From VFMC01 sp050248155 (GTDB lineage Bacteria; Actinomycetota; Acidimicrobiia; Acidimicrobiales; Ilumatobacteraceae): 64,000 nt of DNA. The stretch is taken from positions 1-64,000 of the forward strand of contig JBFWSW010000002.1 of the NCBI GenBank assembly GCA_050248155.1, written 5' to 3'. The notes below the pieces were generated by a model. That model was not told where the DNA came from and did no database searches. It worked only from the letters and a program-made list of their open reading frames with translations. Positions 50,601-58,504 of this stretch are shown one piece after another (the first letter of the stretch is position 1; each line of letters begins with the position of its first letter). The position numbers and the translations under genes were made by a program.

Positions 50601-53411
50601 TTGGACAAGTTCCTCACGCTCACGGTGAGTGGGCTCATCACCGGTGCGATCTACTCGTTGGTCGCCGCTGGTGTGACGCTGTCGTTCGCGGCCACCGGCA
50701 TCTTCAACTTCGCGTACGGCGCGATCGCCTACGTCAGCGCGGTCACCTACTTCGAGCTCAACACGGCGCTCGGGTGGCCCATCGTGCCGGCGGCGCTCGT
50801 GACGCTGCTCGTCGTCGCGCCGACGCTGGGCCTGCTCCTCGACTCGATGGTCTTCCGGCGGCTCACGAACGCGTCGCCGGCAGCTCGCGTCGTCGCCCCG
50901 GTCGGGCTGATGATCGCGTTGCCCGCCGCCGCTCGGTACGTGATCGACGGCCTGGTCAACTGGTTCGACGTCGGCCTGATCAAGAGCGACCAGTTGAACT
51001 CGGTGGGCTTCCCGTCGGGTGTCGGCCCGGTGCCTCGGAAGCAGTGGCGGTTGCCGGGCGGCGCGTCGCTCGACTCGAACCAGCTGGCGCTCGTGCTGGT
51101 CGCGCTGGTGTGCGCCGTCGGCCTGTGGGTGCTGATGCGCCGGATGCACGTCGGGCTGCGCATGCGCGCTGTCGTCGACAGCGCGTCGCTCGCCAGGTTG
51201 CGAGGGATCGACTCCGGCCGCACTTCGCGTCTCGCCTGGATGATCGGGTGCACCCTCGCCGGGCTCGCCGGTGTGTTCGGTGCGCCGGTGCTCGGGAGCC
51301 TCAGCGCGAACTCCTACGTCAGCGTGCAGTTCGTCGCGAGCGCAGCGGCCGTCCTGGGCGGCCTGCGCAGCATCCCGCTCGCCGCGCTGGGTGGTGTGCT
51401 GCTGGGTGTGGCCCAGAACCTCGTGTACGGGTACGCGACGTTCGCTTCCGACATCCAAGGTTTCAACACCGCAGTCCCGTTCGTCTTCCTCCTGACCGGG
51501 CTGGTCGTGATGAACCGTGATCGGCGCCGCTCCGGAGGTACCGCGAGCGACGACGGCGACGCTGTCTCGCTCGGCCGGATCCCGTTCCCGAAGGCGTTCA
51601 CCGCCGCGGTGTCCGGCCTGTTCCTGCTCTGGCTGTTCGTGCTGGCCGACGACTACTGGGTCGGCGTCAGCATCACCGGGCTCGCGCTCGCGATCGTGCT
51701 GCTGTCGTTCGTCGTCGTCACGGGACTGGGCGGGATGGTCAGCTTGGCGCAGGCCACCTTCGTCACCGCAGCCGGGTTGATGACGGGTCTCCTGCTCGAC
51801 GGCCACGGCTGGCCCTTCGTGCCCGCCGCTGCGGTTGGTGTGCTGTTCTCGGTGGTGCTCGGCGTGGTGGTCGCGTTGCCCGCCTTGCGTCTCGGCGGGG
51901 TGCCGCTCGCGCTGGCCACGTTGGCACTCGCCTTCGTCGGCGACACCGTGCTGTTCCAGTGGAACCCCCTGCGGAACCGGCAGACCGGGTGGACATTCGA
52001 TCCACCCGTGCTCGGTCCGCTCGATCTCGGCGAGCGCAAGGTGTTCGCCGTGGTGCTGGTCGTGCTGATCGTCGCTTGCGTCGCGTTCGTGCGCAACCTC
52101 GAACGTTCGGCGTCGGGCCGCGCGATCGTGGCGGTTCGCGGTTCGGCACTGGCCGCCTCGACGTCGGGGCACGAGCCCGCTCGGGTGAAGCTCATCGTCT
52201 TTGCCGCGTCGGCCGGCATCGCTGGATTGGGCGGCGTGATGCTCGCGGCGGCCAACCGCAGCGCGACCAACCTGTCCTACCCGGCGACGGTGGGCCTGCT
52301 GTGGCTCGCACAGGTGGTGCTCTTCGGGGTCCGTCGTCCTGGCACTGCCGTCGCCGCCGGCATCTCCGCAGCCATCTTCCCCGAGCTGCTCCGCAGCGGC
52401 TTCCACTGGCCGTCGTTCGTGCCCACGTGGCTCAGCTGGGACGGCACGCGCTCGGCCGAGATCGCGGCCATCCTGTTCGGTCTCGGTGCCGTGGCCGTGG
52501 CGCAGAACCCCGACGGCTTCCTCTCGGTGTACGCCGTCATGTTCCGCCGTCGCGAGCAACGCCGGGCCACACGGAACGCCTCACCGGCCGAGCCGGGAGC
52601 CGCCGTGCCCACGGTGGTCGTCGTGCCCCACGCCGACCGGCAGGTGTCCGTCGGAGCGCCGGCCGGAGCGGCCAACGCCGTGGTCGTGCGGGGCCTGGTC
52701 GCCGGGTACGGCGACATCGAGGTGCTCCACGGGATCGACATCGGCCTGCGAGCCGGTGCCGTCAACGTGCTGCTCGGCCCGAACGGCAGTGGCAAGACGA
52801 CGCTCGCGAGGGCGCTCGCGGGGCTCATCCCGGTGTCGACCGGGCACGTGCTGGTGGCCGGGGCCGATGTGCTCTCGCTCCCGCCGCACCGACGCAGCCG
52901 CGACGGCCTGGTGCTCGTGCCGCAGGACCGCGGCGTCTTCCCCGGGCTGAGCGTGGACGAGAACCTGCGTGTGCGGCTGCGCGACAAGCAACGCCGGCTC
53001 GAGGCGTACGAGCGCTTCCCGGCGCTCGCGCGGCGCACCGACACCCACGCGAGCAGCCTGTCGGGCGGCGAGCAGCAGCAGCTGTCGCTCGCGTCGATCG
53101 TGGTGCAGACGCCGACCGTGGTGATCGTCGACGAGCCGACGCTCGGGTTGGCTCCGCAGGTCGCGGCCGACGTGTTGCGAACGGTCGAGGAGCTGGCCGC
53201 CGCGGGCGCGACGGTGATGCTCATCGAGGAGAAGCCGCAGCGCGTGCTCGAGATCGCCGGCCGGGCCGCGCTGCTGAGCCTCGGGCGCGTGGTGTGGGAG
53301 GGAGATCCGGCCGAGCTCGACCCCGAGCTGCTCGAGAGCATCTACCTCGGCCGGTCCTCGGTCGGCGAGGACGACGAGCCCCGTCAGCCGGTCGTCGCCT
53401 ACGAGAGGTAG
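50601..53411 (+). CDS. LivH-LivM-LivF fusion: two permease domains and an ATPase in one chain
   Basis: The 936-residue product joins three normally separate LIV transporter subunits. Residues about 1-320 are a LivH-like permease (GLITGAIYSLVAAGVTLSFA, ATGIFNFAYGAIAY); about 330-650 a LivM-like permease (VVTGLGGMVSLAQATFVTAA, LALATLALAFVGDT); after a linker, about 690-930 is a LivF-like ATPase with Walker A GPNGSGKTT near 725, signature LSGGEQQQ near 819 and Walker B VVIVDEP near 840. TTG 50601 is chosen because GAGGAGG ends six bases upstream. LivG is encoded separately and convergently, overlapping by 13 bases. Confidence 0.9.
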   Translation: MDKFLTLTVSGLITGAIYSLVAAGVTLSFAATGIFNFAYGAIAYVSAVTYFELNTALGWPIVPAALVTLLVVAPTLGLLLDSMVFRRLTNASPAARVVAPVGLMIALPAAARYVIDGLVNWFDVGLIKSDQLNSVGFPSGVGPVPRKQWRLPGGASLDSNQLALVLVALVCAVGLWVLMRRMHVGLRMRAVVDSASLARLRGIDSGRTSRLAWMIGCTLAGLAGVFGAPVLGSLSANSYVSVQFVASAAAVLGGLRSIPLAALGGVLLGVAQNLVYGYATFASDIQGFNTAVPFVFLLTGLVVMNRDRRRSGGTASDDGDAVSLGRIPFPKAFTAAVSGLFLLWLFVLADDYWVGVSITGLALAIVLLSFVVVTGLGGMVSLAQATFVTAAGLMTGLLLDGHGWPFVPAAAVGVLFSVVLGVVVALPALRLGGVPLALATLALAFVGDTVLFQWNPLRNRQTGWTFDPPVLGPLDLGERKVFAVVLVVLIVACVAFVRNLERSASGRAIVAVRGSALAASTSGHEPARVKLIVFAASAGIAGLGGVMLAAANRSATNLSYPATVGLLWLAQVVLFGVRRPGTAVAAGISAAIFPELLRSGFHWPSFVPTWLSWDGTRSAEIAAILFGLGAVAVAQNPDGFLSVYAVMFRRREQRRATRNASPAEPGAAVPTVVVVPHADRQVSVGAPAGAANAVVVRGLVAGYGDIEVLHGIDIGLRAGAVNVLLGPNGSGKTTLARALAGLIPVSTGHVLVAGADVLSLPPHRRSRDGLVLVPQDRGVFPGLSVDENLRVRLRDKQRRLEAYERFPALARRTDTHASSLSGGEQQQLSLASIVVQTPTVVIVDEPTLGLAPQVAADVLRTVEELAAAGATVMLIEEKPQRVLEIAGRAALLSLGRVVWEGDPAELDPELLESIYLGRSSVGEDDEPRQPVVAYER

Positions 53412-54208
53412 GCCGCGAGCACCTCGGGGTGCGCGCGGATCTCAGCGGGGGTTCCCACGGCGATCACCCGGCCCAGGTTCAAGACGACGATGCGATCGCA
53501 GTGGCGCATGACGAACTCGACGTCGTGCTCGACGAGCACCACGGCGGTGCCTCGCGAGCGCTCGTGATCGATCACCTCGCCCAGGTGGTCGCGCTCTCGC
53601 TCGGCGAGCCCCGACGTCGGCTCGTCGAGCAGCAGCACCGACAGCGCGTCGCGGTCGACCACCGCGCGGGCGACCTCGAGCTCGCGAGCCACGCCGATGG
53701 GTGCCGCGCCGGCGAGGTCGTCGGCACGCGCCTCGATGCGGAGATCGGCCAGCGTCGCCTGGGCGAGCTCGCGCCGCTCGCGCTCGCGCCGTCGGCGCGT
53801 CGGCAGGCCCAGCATGTCGGCCACGAAGCCGCCGCCCCCGCCACGCCACTCGAGCGCGGTGAGCACGTTGTCCTCGACGGAGAGGCCGCCGAAGATCTGC
53901 TGCCGTTGAAACGTGCGGCGCACACCGTGCCGGGCGCGCCAGGTGGCCGAGCGCCTGGTGATGTCGTGGCCGTCGAGGAGCACTCGACCCGAGTTGGGCG
54001 GCCGGACGCCGGACAGCACGTCGAACAAGGTCGTCTTGCCTGCACCGTTGGGGCCGATCAGGCCGCACACCTCGCCGCGGTGCACGCGCATCGTGACCGA
54101 GTCGAGGGCGACGACCCCACCGAAGCGCACCGATGCTTCGATGGTCTCGAGCGCGACCGCACGTCCGGTCGACGGGCTCTCGGCAGGGGAGCTCTGCGTC
54201 GCATCCAC
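53399..54208 (-). CDS. livG: LivG-like ABC transporter ATP-binding protein
   Basis: This 269-residue ATPase has Walker A GPNGAGKTT (residues 52-60), the LivG-type insertion TFQRQQIFGGLSVEDNVLTA, Walker B VLLLDEPTSGL and the H-loop VEHDVEFVMRHCDR. The ABC signature, usually LxYGxQR, reads APIGVARELEVARA and is degenerate. It completes the LivHMF fusion as the second ATPase, but lies on the opposite strand, tail to tail, and has its own promoter beside the operator at 54227. The split expression is unusual for liv genes. Confidence 0.85.
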   Translation of the reverse strand: MDATQSSPAESPSTGRAVALETIEASVRFGGVVALDSVTMRVHRGEVCGLIGPNGAGKTTLFDVLSGVRPPNSGRVLLDGHDITRRSATWRARHGVRRTFQRQQIFGGLSVEDNVLTALEWRGGGGGFVADMLGLPTRRRRERERRELAQATLADLRIEARADDLAGAAPIGVARELEVARAVVDRDALSVLLLDEPTSGLAERERDHLGEVIDHERSRGTAVVLVEHDVEFVMRHCDRIVVLNLGRVIAVGTPAEIRAHPEVLAAYLS

Positions 54209-54226
54209 CGGGTGAGGGTATCAAAT

Positions 54227-54240
54227 CGAACGATTGGTTG
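54227..54240. promoter_or_regulatory. Class A-like operator CGAACG-AT-TGGTTG with overlapping palindromes
   Basis: Between divergent livG (start 54208) and SDR (start 54249). The region also reads as AATCG-AA-CGATT (54224-54235) and TATCAA-N13-TTGATA (54219-54243), so the exact dyad is ambiguous. Confidence 0.6.
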
Positions 54241-54248
54241 ATAGAGCG

Positions 54249-55019
54249 ATGTACGATCGCCCGATGGACGCGAGCGAGCAGGTCGGCAGGCGGGCACTCG
54301 TGATCGGCGGCTCGCACGGCATCGGCCGAGCGACGGTCATGCGGCTGACGCGCGACGGGTGGTCGTGCGCGATCGGTTACTCATCCAACGACCAGGCAGC
54401 GCAGGACGCAGCAGCGCGCGTCGAGCCGTTCGGTGCGCGCCCGGTGCTCGTGAAGGGTGACGTCGCCGTTGCCGGGCAGCGCCTCGTCGAGCACGCCGTC
54501 GCCGATCTCGGCGGGCTCGACGCGGTCGTGCTGACAGCCGGCGTCGAGACGCTCGGTCGTACCCTCGAGACGACGTACGAGGACTTCCACCGGGCGATGG
54601 ACGTGCAGGTGTGGGGGTTGCTCGAGGTCGTGCGGGCCGCAGCGCCGCACCTCGCCGAATCGCAGGGCGCCGTGGTCGCGGTCTCGGGCATCACCGCCGA
54701 TCGCTACGCCAAGTACTACGGCCCGATCGGCCCGTCGAAGGGGGCGCTCGAGACGATGGTGCGCTACCTCGCCGCCGAGCTCGGACCATCCGGTGTCCGT
54801 GTGAACGCGATCTCGCCGTGCCTCATCGCCGACGAGGATCATTGGAAGCCCGACGAGGTGGCCCCGTTCTGGGAGGCAGTGCGCAAGCGCACCCCGCTCC
54901 GGCGCCTCTCGACGCCCGACGACATCGCCGGCAGCATCGTCGCGCTCCTCGGACCGGACCTGGGGTTCGTCACCGGCCACATCCTGGTGGTCGACGGGGG
55001 CTACACGCTGCTGTCGTGA
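54249..55019 (+). CDS. SDR with a FabL-like Y-x6-K active site
   Basis: The 256-residue protein has ALVIGGSHGIGRATVMRL, VLTAGVE instead of NAG, and KYYGPIGPSKGALETMVRYL. The usual Y-x3-K spacing is absent; Tyr and Lys are seven apart, as in the enoyl-ACP reductases FabL and FabI, and ETMVRYLAAELGPSGVRVNA also matches FabL. It may reduce or oxidise an enoyl thioester or a ring double bond. Start ATG 54249 was chosen for nearness to a weak GATAGAG; ATG 54264 is an equal alternative. The operator lies just upstream. Confidence 0.8.
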   Translation: MYDRPMDASEQVGRRALVIGGSHGIGRATVMRLTRDGWSCAIGYSSNDQAAQDAAARVEPFGARPVLVKGDVAVAGQRLVEHAVADLGGLDAVVLTAGVETLGRTLETTYEDFHRAMDVQVWGLLEVVRAAAPHLAESQGAVVAVSGITADRYAKYYGPIGPSKGALETMVRYLAAELGPSGVRVNAISPCLIADEDHWKPDEVAPFWEAVRKRTPLRRLSTPDDIAGSIVALLGPDLGFVTGHILVVDGGYTLLS

Positions 55020-55038
55020 GCCCGCCACCGCGGGGCGA

Positions 55039-55806
55039 TCAGCGCTCCGTCGGGGTGAACAACTTGCCCATGTGCTCCCGGGCCTGCGCGACGCGGTCTG
55101 CTGCAACCGAGTCGGGTACCTCGGGCGGGCGCAGGTCTGGATCCCAGCGATCCCAGTGCACGAAGAGCTCGGCCGGCAGGCGCTCTGCGGGGCGGAACGT
55201 GTCGCCGGTGAAGTACGCGACCGGCATCAGCGCGGCCTGCTCGATCTCGCCGGGGAGACCGAGCACCTCCGCCACCTCGTGCTCGTGCCACAGGTGCGAC
55301 GTCGTCACCGACGACCCGAGTCCGCGTGCGCGGAGCGCAAGCTGCAGCGACCAGATCGCGGGGAAGATCGAGCCGTACATCGACGCCGCCAGTGCTCGCG
55401 GGATCGGCTCGGGCAGGCGGCCCTCGACGCACGGCACGATGATCATCGGCACGCGTTCGATGACGTCGACGAGGTGGCGGGCCGACGACAGCACCGCGGT
55501 CATCTGACCGGCATCGATCTGCTCGAACCGGGTGCGGTTGGCCTCGACGTACTGCAGCGGAGCGTCGGCCGCCGCGTAGGTCTTGCGGTAGATCTCGCCG
55601 AGCGCGGCCTTCTGCGCCTCGTCGGTGACGACGACGAACCGCCACGTCTGCAGGTTGGACGCAGTGGGCGCTTGCATGGCGAGCCCGATGCATTCGAGCA
55701 CCACCTCGCGCGGAACGGGCCGCGTGAGATCGAGACGTCGGCGAACGGACCGGGTGGTGCTCAGCAAGCGGTCCGTGACGGCGCGGTCGTCGGCATCGAA
55801 GTCCAT
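55039..55806 (-). CDS. Nitroreductase family FMN oxidoreductase
   Basis: A 255-residue protein with the nitroreductase start TTRSVRRRLDLTRPVPREVV, the FMN-contact GLAMQAPTASNLQTWRFVVV, SIFPAIWSLQLALRARGLGS and the C-terminal VAYFTGDTFRPAERLP. Members are dimers that use NAD(P)H and FMN to reduce nitro groups, quinones or enones, or remove halogens (IYD-like). It is divergent from a GDSAGG hydrolase with a class B palindrome between. Confidence 0.85.
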   Translation of the reverse strand: MDFDADDRAVTDRLLSTTRSVRRRLDLTRPVPREVVLECIGLAMQAPTASNLQTWRFVVVTDEAQKAALGEIYRKTYAAADAPLQYVEANRTRFEQIDAGQMTAVLSSARHLVDVIERVPMIIVPCVEGRLPEPIPRALAASMYGSIFPAIWSLQLALRARGLGSSVTTSHLWHEHEVAEVLGLPGEIEQAALMPVAYFTGDTFRPAERLPAELFVHWDRWDPDLRPPEVPDSVAADRVAQAREHMGKLFTPTER

Positions 55807-55851
55807 CGGGTGGCTCCTCTCGCGGTCGACCCCAGCGACCGTTGACTCAGC

Positions 55852-55868
55852 CTACCAAACGTCTGGTA
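55852..55868. promoter_or_regulatory. Class B operator CTACCAAACGTCTGGTA
   Basis: Identical over 17 bases to 32415-32431; it sits in the gap between divergent nitroreductase (start 55806) and hydrolase (start 55903) genes. Confidence 0.75.
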
Positions 55869-55902
55869 TGTTCCGGTGCCGGCGACGACACGGGGGTGGT
55901 GC

Positions 55903-56793
55903 ATGCCGAGCAATGCCGCAGACACGATGATCGCGAGCTTCCGCGAGTGGCAGCTGGGTCCGGAGGTGCCCGCCCGCACCTGGGAGGAGCTGCGCGCCAT
56001 GTCGGCACAGATGGCTGCCGCTCAACCCGCGCCCGAGGGCGTCGACACGAGCCGTGTCGAGCTTGCCGGCGTCCCGGTCGACCACACGCGCGTACCGGGT
56101 GTCGACACCGCCTGCCACGTCGTGTACGTGCACGGCGGCGGTTACGTGTGCGGCTCGGCGTCGGGGCAGCAGGCGTTCGTCGCCGAGCTGGCTCGAGCAG
56201 CCTCAGCCGACGTGTGGGCGGTCGAGTACCGGCTCGCGCCCGAGCACCGGTGCCCGGCAGCGATCGATGACGTCATCGCAGCGACGGTGGCGGTGCAGTC
56301 CGGCGCGGGCGATGTGCCGGTGGTCGTCGGGGGTGACTCCGCCGGCGGAGGACTGGCGGTCGCGGCGGTGCTCGAGATGCGGGCCCGCGCGCTCGAGCTG
56401 CCTCGGGGGTTGTTCGCGCTGTCGCCCTGGACGGACATGACCCTGACGAACAGATGCTTCGACGACCTCGCGACCCGAGACGTGATGGTGCGCAAGAGCG
56501 ACCTCGCGATGATGCGTGACTGCTACCTGGGCGATGCCGACCCGGCCGCGCCGCACGCGTCGCCCGGCCTCGCCGACCTGACCGGCCTGCCGCCTGTGCT
56601 CGTGCAGGTCGGTGGTGAGGAGGTCTTGCTCGGTGATGCGCAGCTGCTGGTCGACCGGGCCACGCGCGATGGGGTGCAGGCCGAGCTCGAGGTCGCCGAC
56701 GGCATGTTCCACACGTGGCAGGTGATCGCCCCAGGCCTGCCGGAATCGCAGCACGCGATCTCGTCGCTCGCTCGGTTCCTGGCACGCCTGTGA
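55903..56793 (+). CDS. HSL-family alpha/beta hydrolase (lipase/esterase)
   Basis: The 296-residue enzyme shows the hormone-sensitive lipase signature HGGGY (residues 77-81) for the oxyanion hole and GDSAGG (144-149) with Ser146; LLVQVGGEEVLLGDA-type and DGMFHTWQVI segments supply Asp and His. ATG 55903 has GGGGGTGG just upstream; the GTG at 55876 is an alternative. Family members cleave small or medium esters, including steroid and terpene esters. It is under the class B site and 70 bases before a CoA ligase gene. Confidence 0.9.
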   Translation: MPSNAADTMIASFREWQLGPEVPARTWEELRAMSAQMAAAQPAPEGVDTSRVELAGVPVDHTRVPGVDTACHVVYVHGGGYVCGSASGQQAFVAELARAASADVWAVEYRLAPEHRCPAAIDDVIAATVAVQSGAGDVPVVVGGDSAGGGLAVAAVLEMRARALELPRGLFALSPWTDMTLTNRCFDDLATRDVMVRKSDLAMMRDCYLGDADPAAPHASPGLADLTGLPPVLVQVGGEEVLLGDAQLLVDRATRDGVQAELEVADGMFHTWQVIAPGLPESQHAISSLARFLARL

Positions 56794-56802
56794 CACGGAT
56801 GT

Positions 56803-56814
56803 GACCGATCGGTC
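56803..56814. promoter_or_regulatory. Palindrome GACCGATCGGTC before a CoA ligase gene
   Basis: A perfect 12-bp palindrome 48 bases before ATG 56863, in the only operator-sized gap of the island without a class A or B site. It could be a third site type or chance. Confidence 0.35.
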
Positions 56815-56862
56815 CCGATCTCGGGGAACGCTCGCTGGCATGAGCAACGCCATGCCTGACCG

Positions 56863-58434
56863 ATGAGCCGAGCGGGCAGCGACGATCTGATCAGCGTGCT
56901 CCTGTCGGGCGGTGCACGCGGTGACCGTTCGTGCTACGCGTTCATCCCCGCGGGCACTGCCTCGGCGACGGCCTCCATCTCGTACGCGGACCTGCTCGAC
57001 AGAGCTCACCGCGCGGCGACGGGCCTGCGCGCGCTCGGTGTCCAGGACGGGGATCGTGTCGCCCTGGTGGCTCGGCCCGATGTGGGGTACGTCGTCACCA
57101 TGGCGGCGGCCCTACTGGCCGGTGGAGTCGCCGCACCGATCAACCACCAGTTCAAACAGCGCGAGCTCAGCGCGTACTGCGGGGTCGTCGAGCCTGCGGT
57201 TGTGCTCACCGATGCCACGACGGACGCGACCGTTGCGCGCGTGCACAGCGGGCCGCGAATCACCCTCGACGAGGTGCCCGGCGTTGCCTCACTCGCCGAG
57301 CTCGAGCGGTGCGAGCCGGCCGCACCGGCGGTCGTGCGCCCGACGGACACGGCGTTCCTGCTCCACACCTCCGGGACCACCGGTTTGCCCAAGGCAGTGG
57401 TCCGCTCCCACGAGACCTACGCCCGGTTCGTCCACCTCTGGGCGGATCGCTACATGGCGCCAGACGACGACGTGCTGAGCTTCATGCCGATGTACCACCA
57501 GGGCGGTGTGATGATGTCGTTCCTGCCGACCTACCTGCGTGGTCGTACGACGTATCAGTTGGAGCGCTTCTCCGTGCCGACGTTCTGGTCTGCGGCACGT
57601 CATCACCAGACCTCGTGGGCGGTCTTCATGCCCCCGGTGCCCAGCTTCGTGCGCCTGCACCCCGAGCTCGACCCGGTGCACCCGTTCGAGTGGGCGATGA
57701 CAGGTGGCCGCGTCGACCACTGGCTCGAGATGCAGGACCGATTCGGCATCGTCGGCCACAGTGGGTACGGCTCGACCGAGACCACCATGGTCACGATGAC
57801 GGGGGACCGGGTCGACGGTCCGGCGGGAGGCAACGACGTGCACGGCCCGCTCGGTGGCTTCGCGTGCGGTCACCCGATCGCGGGCTGGAACAGCCTGCGC
57901 GTCGTCCGCGACGACGGCTCGCCGGCGGCGCCGCTCGAGGTCGGTCACCTCGAGCTGAGCGGTCCTGGCGTGATCACCGAGTACTTCGGTCGCTCGACGC
58001 CCCCACGCCGCGACGGCGTGTGGTTCCGCCCTGGCGACGTCGCCTACCTCGACGAGGTGGGTCGGCTGTTCATGGTCGATCGTGCGAACGACCTCATCCG
58101 GCGTTCCGGCGAGAACATCTCGCCGCGCGAGATCGAGGAGGTGCTGCAGGATCACCCGGCCGTCGACGAGGCGGCCGTCGTGCCGGTGGAGGACGAGGTG
58201 CGCGGGCAGGAGATCCGGGCGTGCGTCGTGCTACGTGACGGGTGGACGGTGACACCAGACGACCTGTTCCGTCATTGCGAGGAGCAGCTCAGTGCCTTCA
58301 AGGTGCCCCGCTTCCTCGAAGTGCGTGACGCATTGCCGCACACACCGACGATGAAGATCCGCAAGGATGTGCTCGTCGCGGAGCCACCTGACCAGGGTTG
58401 GGTCGACCGGTTCGCCGGCCGGGGCGCCGGCTGA
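56863..58434 (+). CDS. AMP-dependent acyl-CoA synthetase/ligase
   Basis: A 523-residue ligase with HTSGTTGLPKAVVRS (P-loop near 168), HSGYGSTETTMV (A5), VWFRPGDVAYLDEVGRLFMV and DRANDLIRRSGENISPREIE (A7-A8), and Lys in TPTMKIRKDVL. The GENISPREIEE pattern suggests the carnitine/crotonobetaine-CoA ligase or FadD17-like branch. It probably activates a carboxylic acid produced by the hydrolases. It follows the HSL-type hydrolase. Confidence 0.9.
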   Translation: MSRAGSDDLISVLLSGGARGDRSCYAFIPAGTASATASISYADLLDRAHRAATGLRALGVQDGDRVALVARPDVGYVVTMAAALLAGGVAAPINHQFKQRELSAYCGVVEPAVVLTDATTDATVARVHSGPRITLDEVPGVASLAELERCEPAAPAVVRPTDTAFLLHTSGTTGLPKAVVRSHETYARFVHLWADRYMAPDDDVLSFMPMYHQGGVMMSFLPTYLRGRTTYQLERFSVPTFWSAARHHQTSWAVFMPPVPSFVRLHPELDPVHPFEWAMTGGRVDHWLEMQDRFGIVGHSGYGSTETTMVTMTGDRVDGPAGGNDVHGPLGGFACGHPIAGWNSLRVVRDDGSPAAPLEVGHLELSGPGVITEYFGRSTPPRRDGVWFRPGDVAYLDEVGRLFMVDRANDLIRRSGENISPREIEEVLQDHPAVDEAAVVPVEDEVRGQEIRACVVLRDGWTVTPDDLFRHCEEQLSAFKVPRFLEVRDALPHTPTMKIRKDVLVAEPPDQGWVDRFAGRGAG

Positions 58435-58440
58435 GCAACA

Positions 58441-58454
58441 ACCAACCGATTGGT
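58441..58454. promoter_or_regulatory. Class B-type operator ACCAACCGATTGGT
   Basis: A 14-bp palindrome with one mismatch pair, with the same tight spacing as the other class B sites, 50 bases before ATG 58505. Confidence 0.65.
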
Positions 58455-58504
58455 GTAGCTTCGCCCGCGTGGATGTCCAGATCGGGGGACGCCGTGCCAC
58501 CACG

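Noticed and set aside
50520..52559. 679-residue His/Glu/Gln-rich open frame opposite the liv fusion
   Set aside because: Its His/Glu/Gln/Arg richness is what the complement of membrane-protein codons in high-GC DNA produces; the plus-strand permease is certain.
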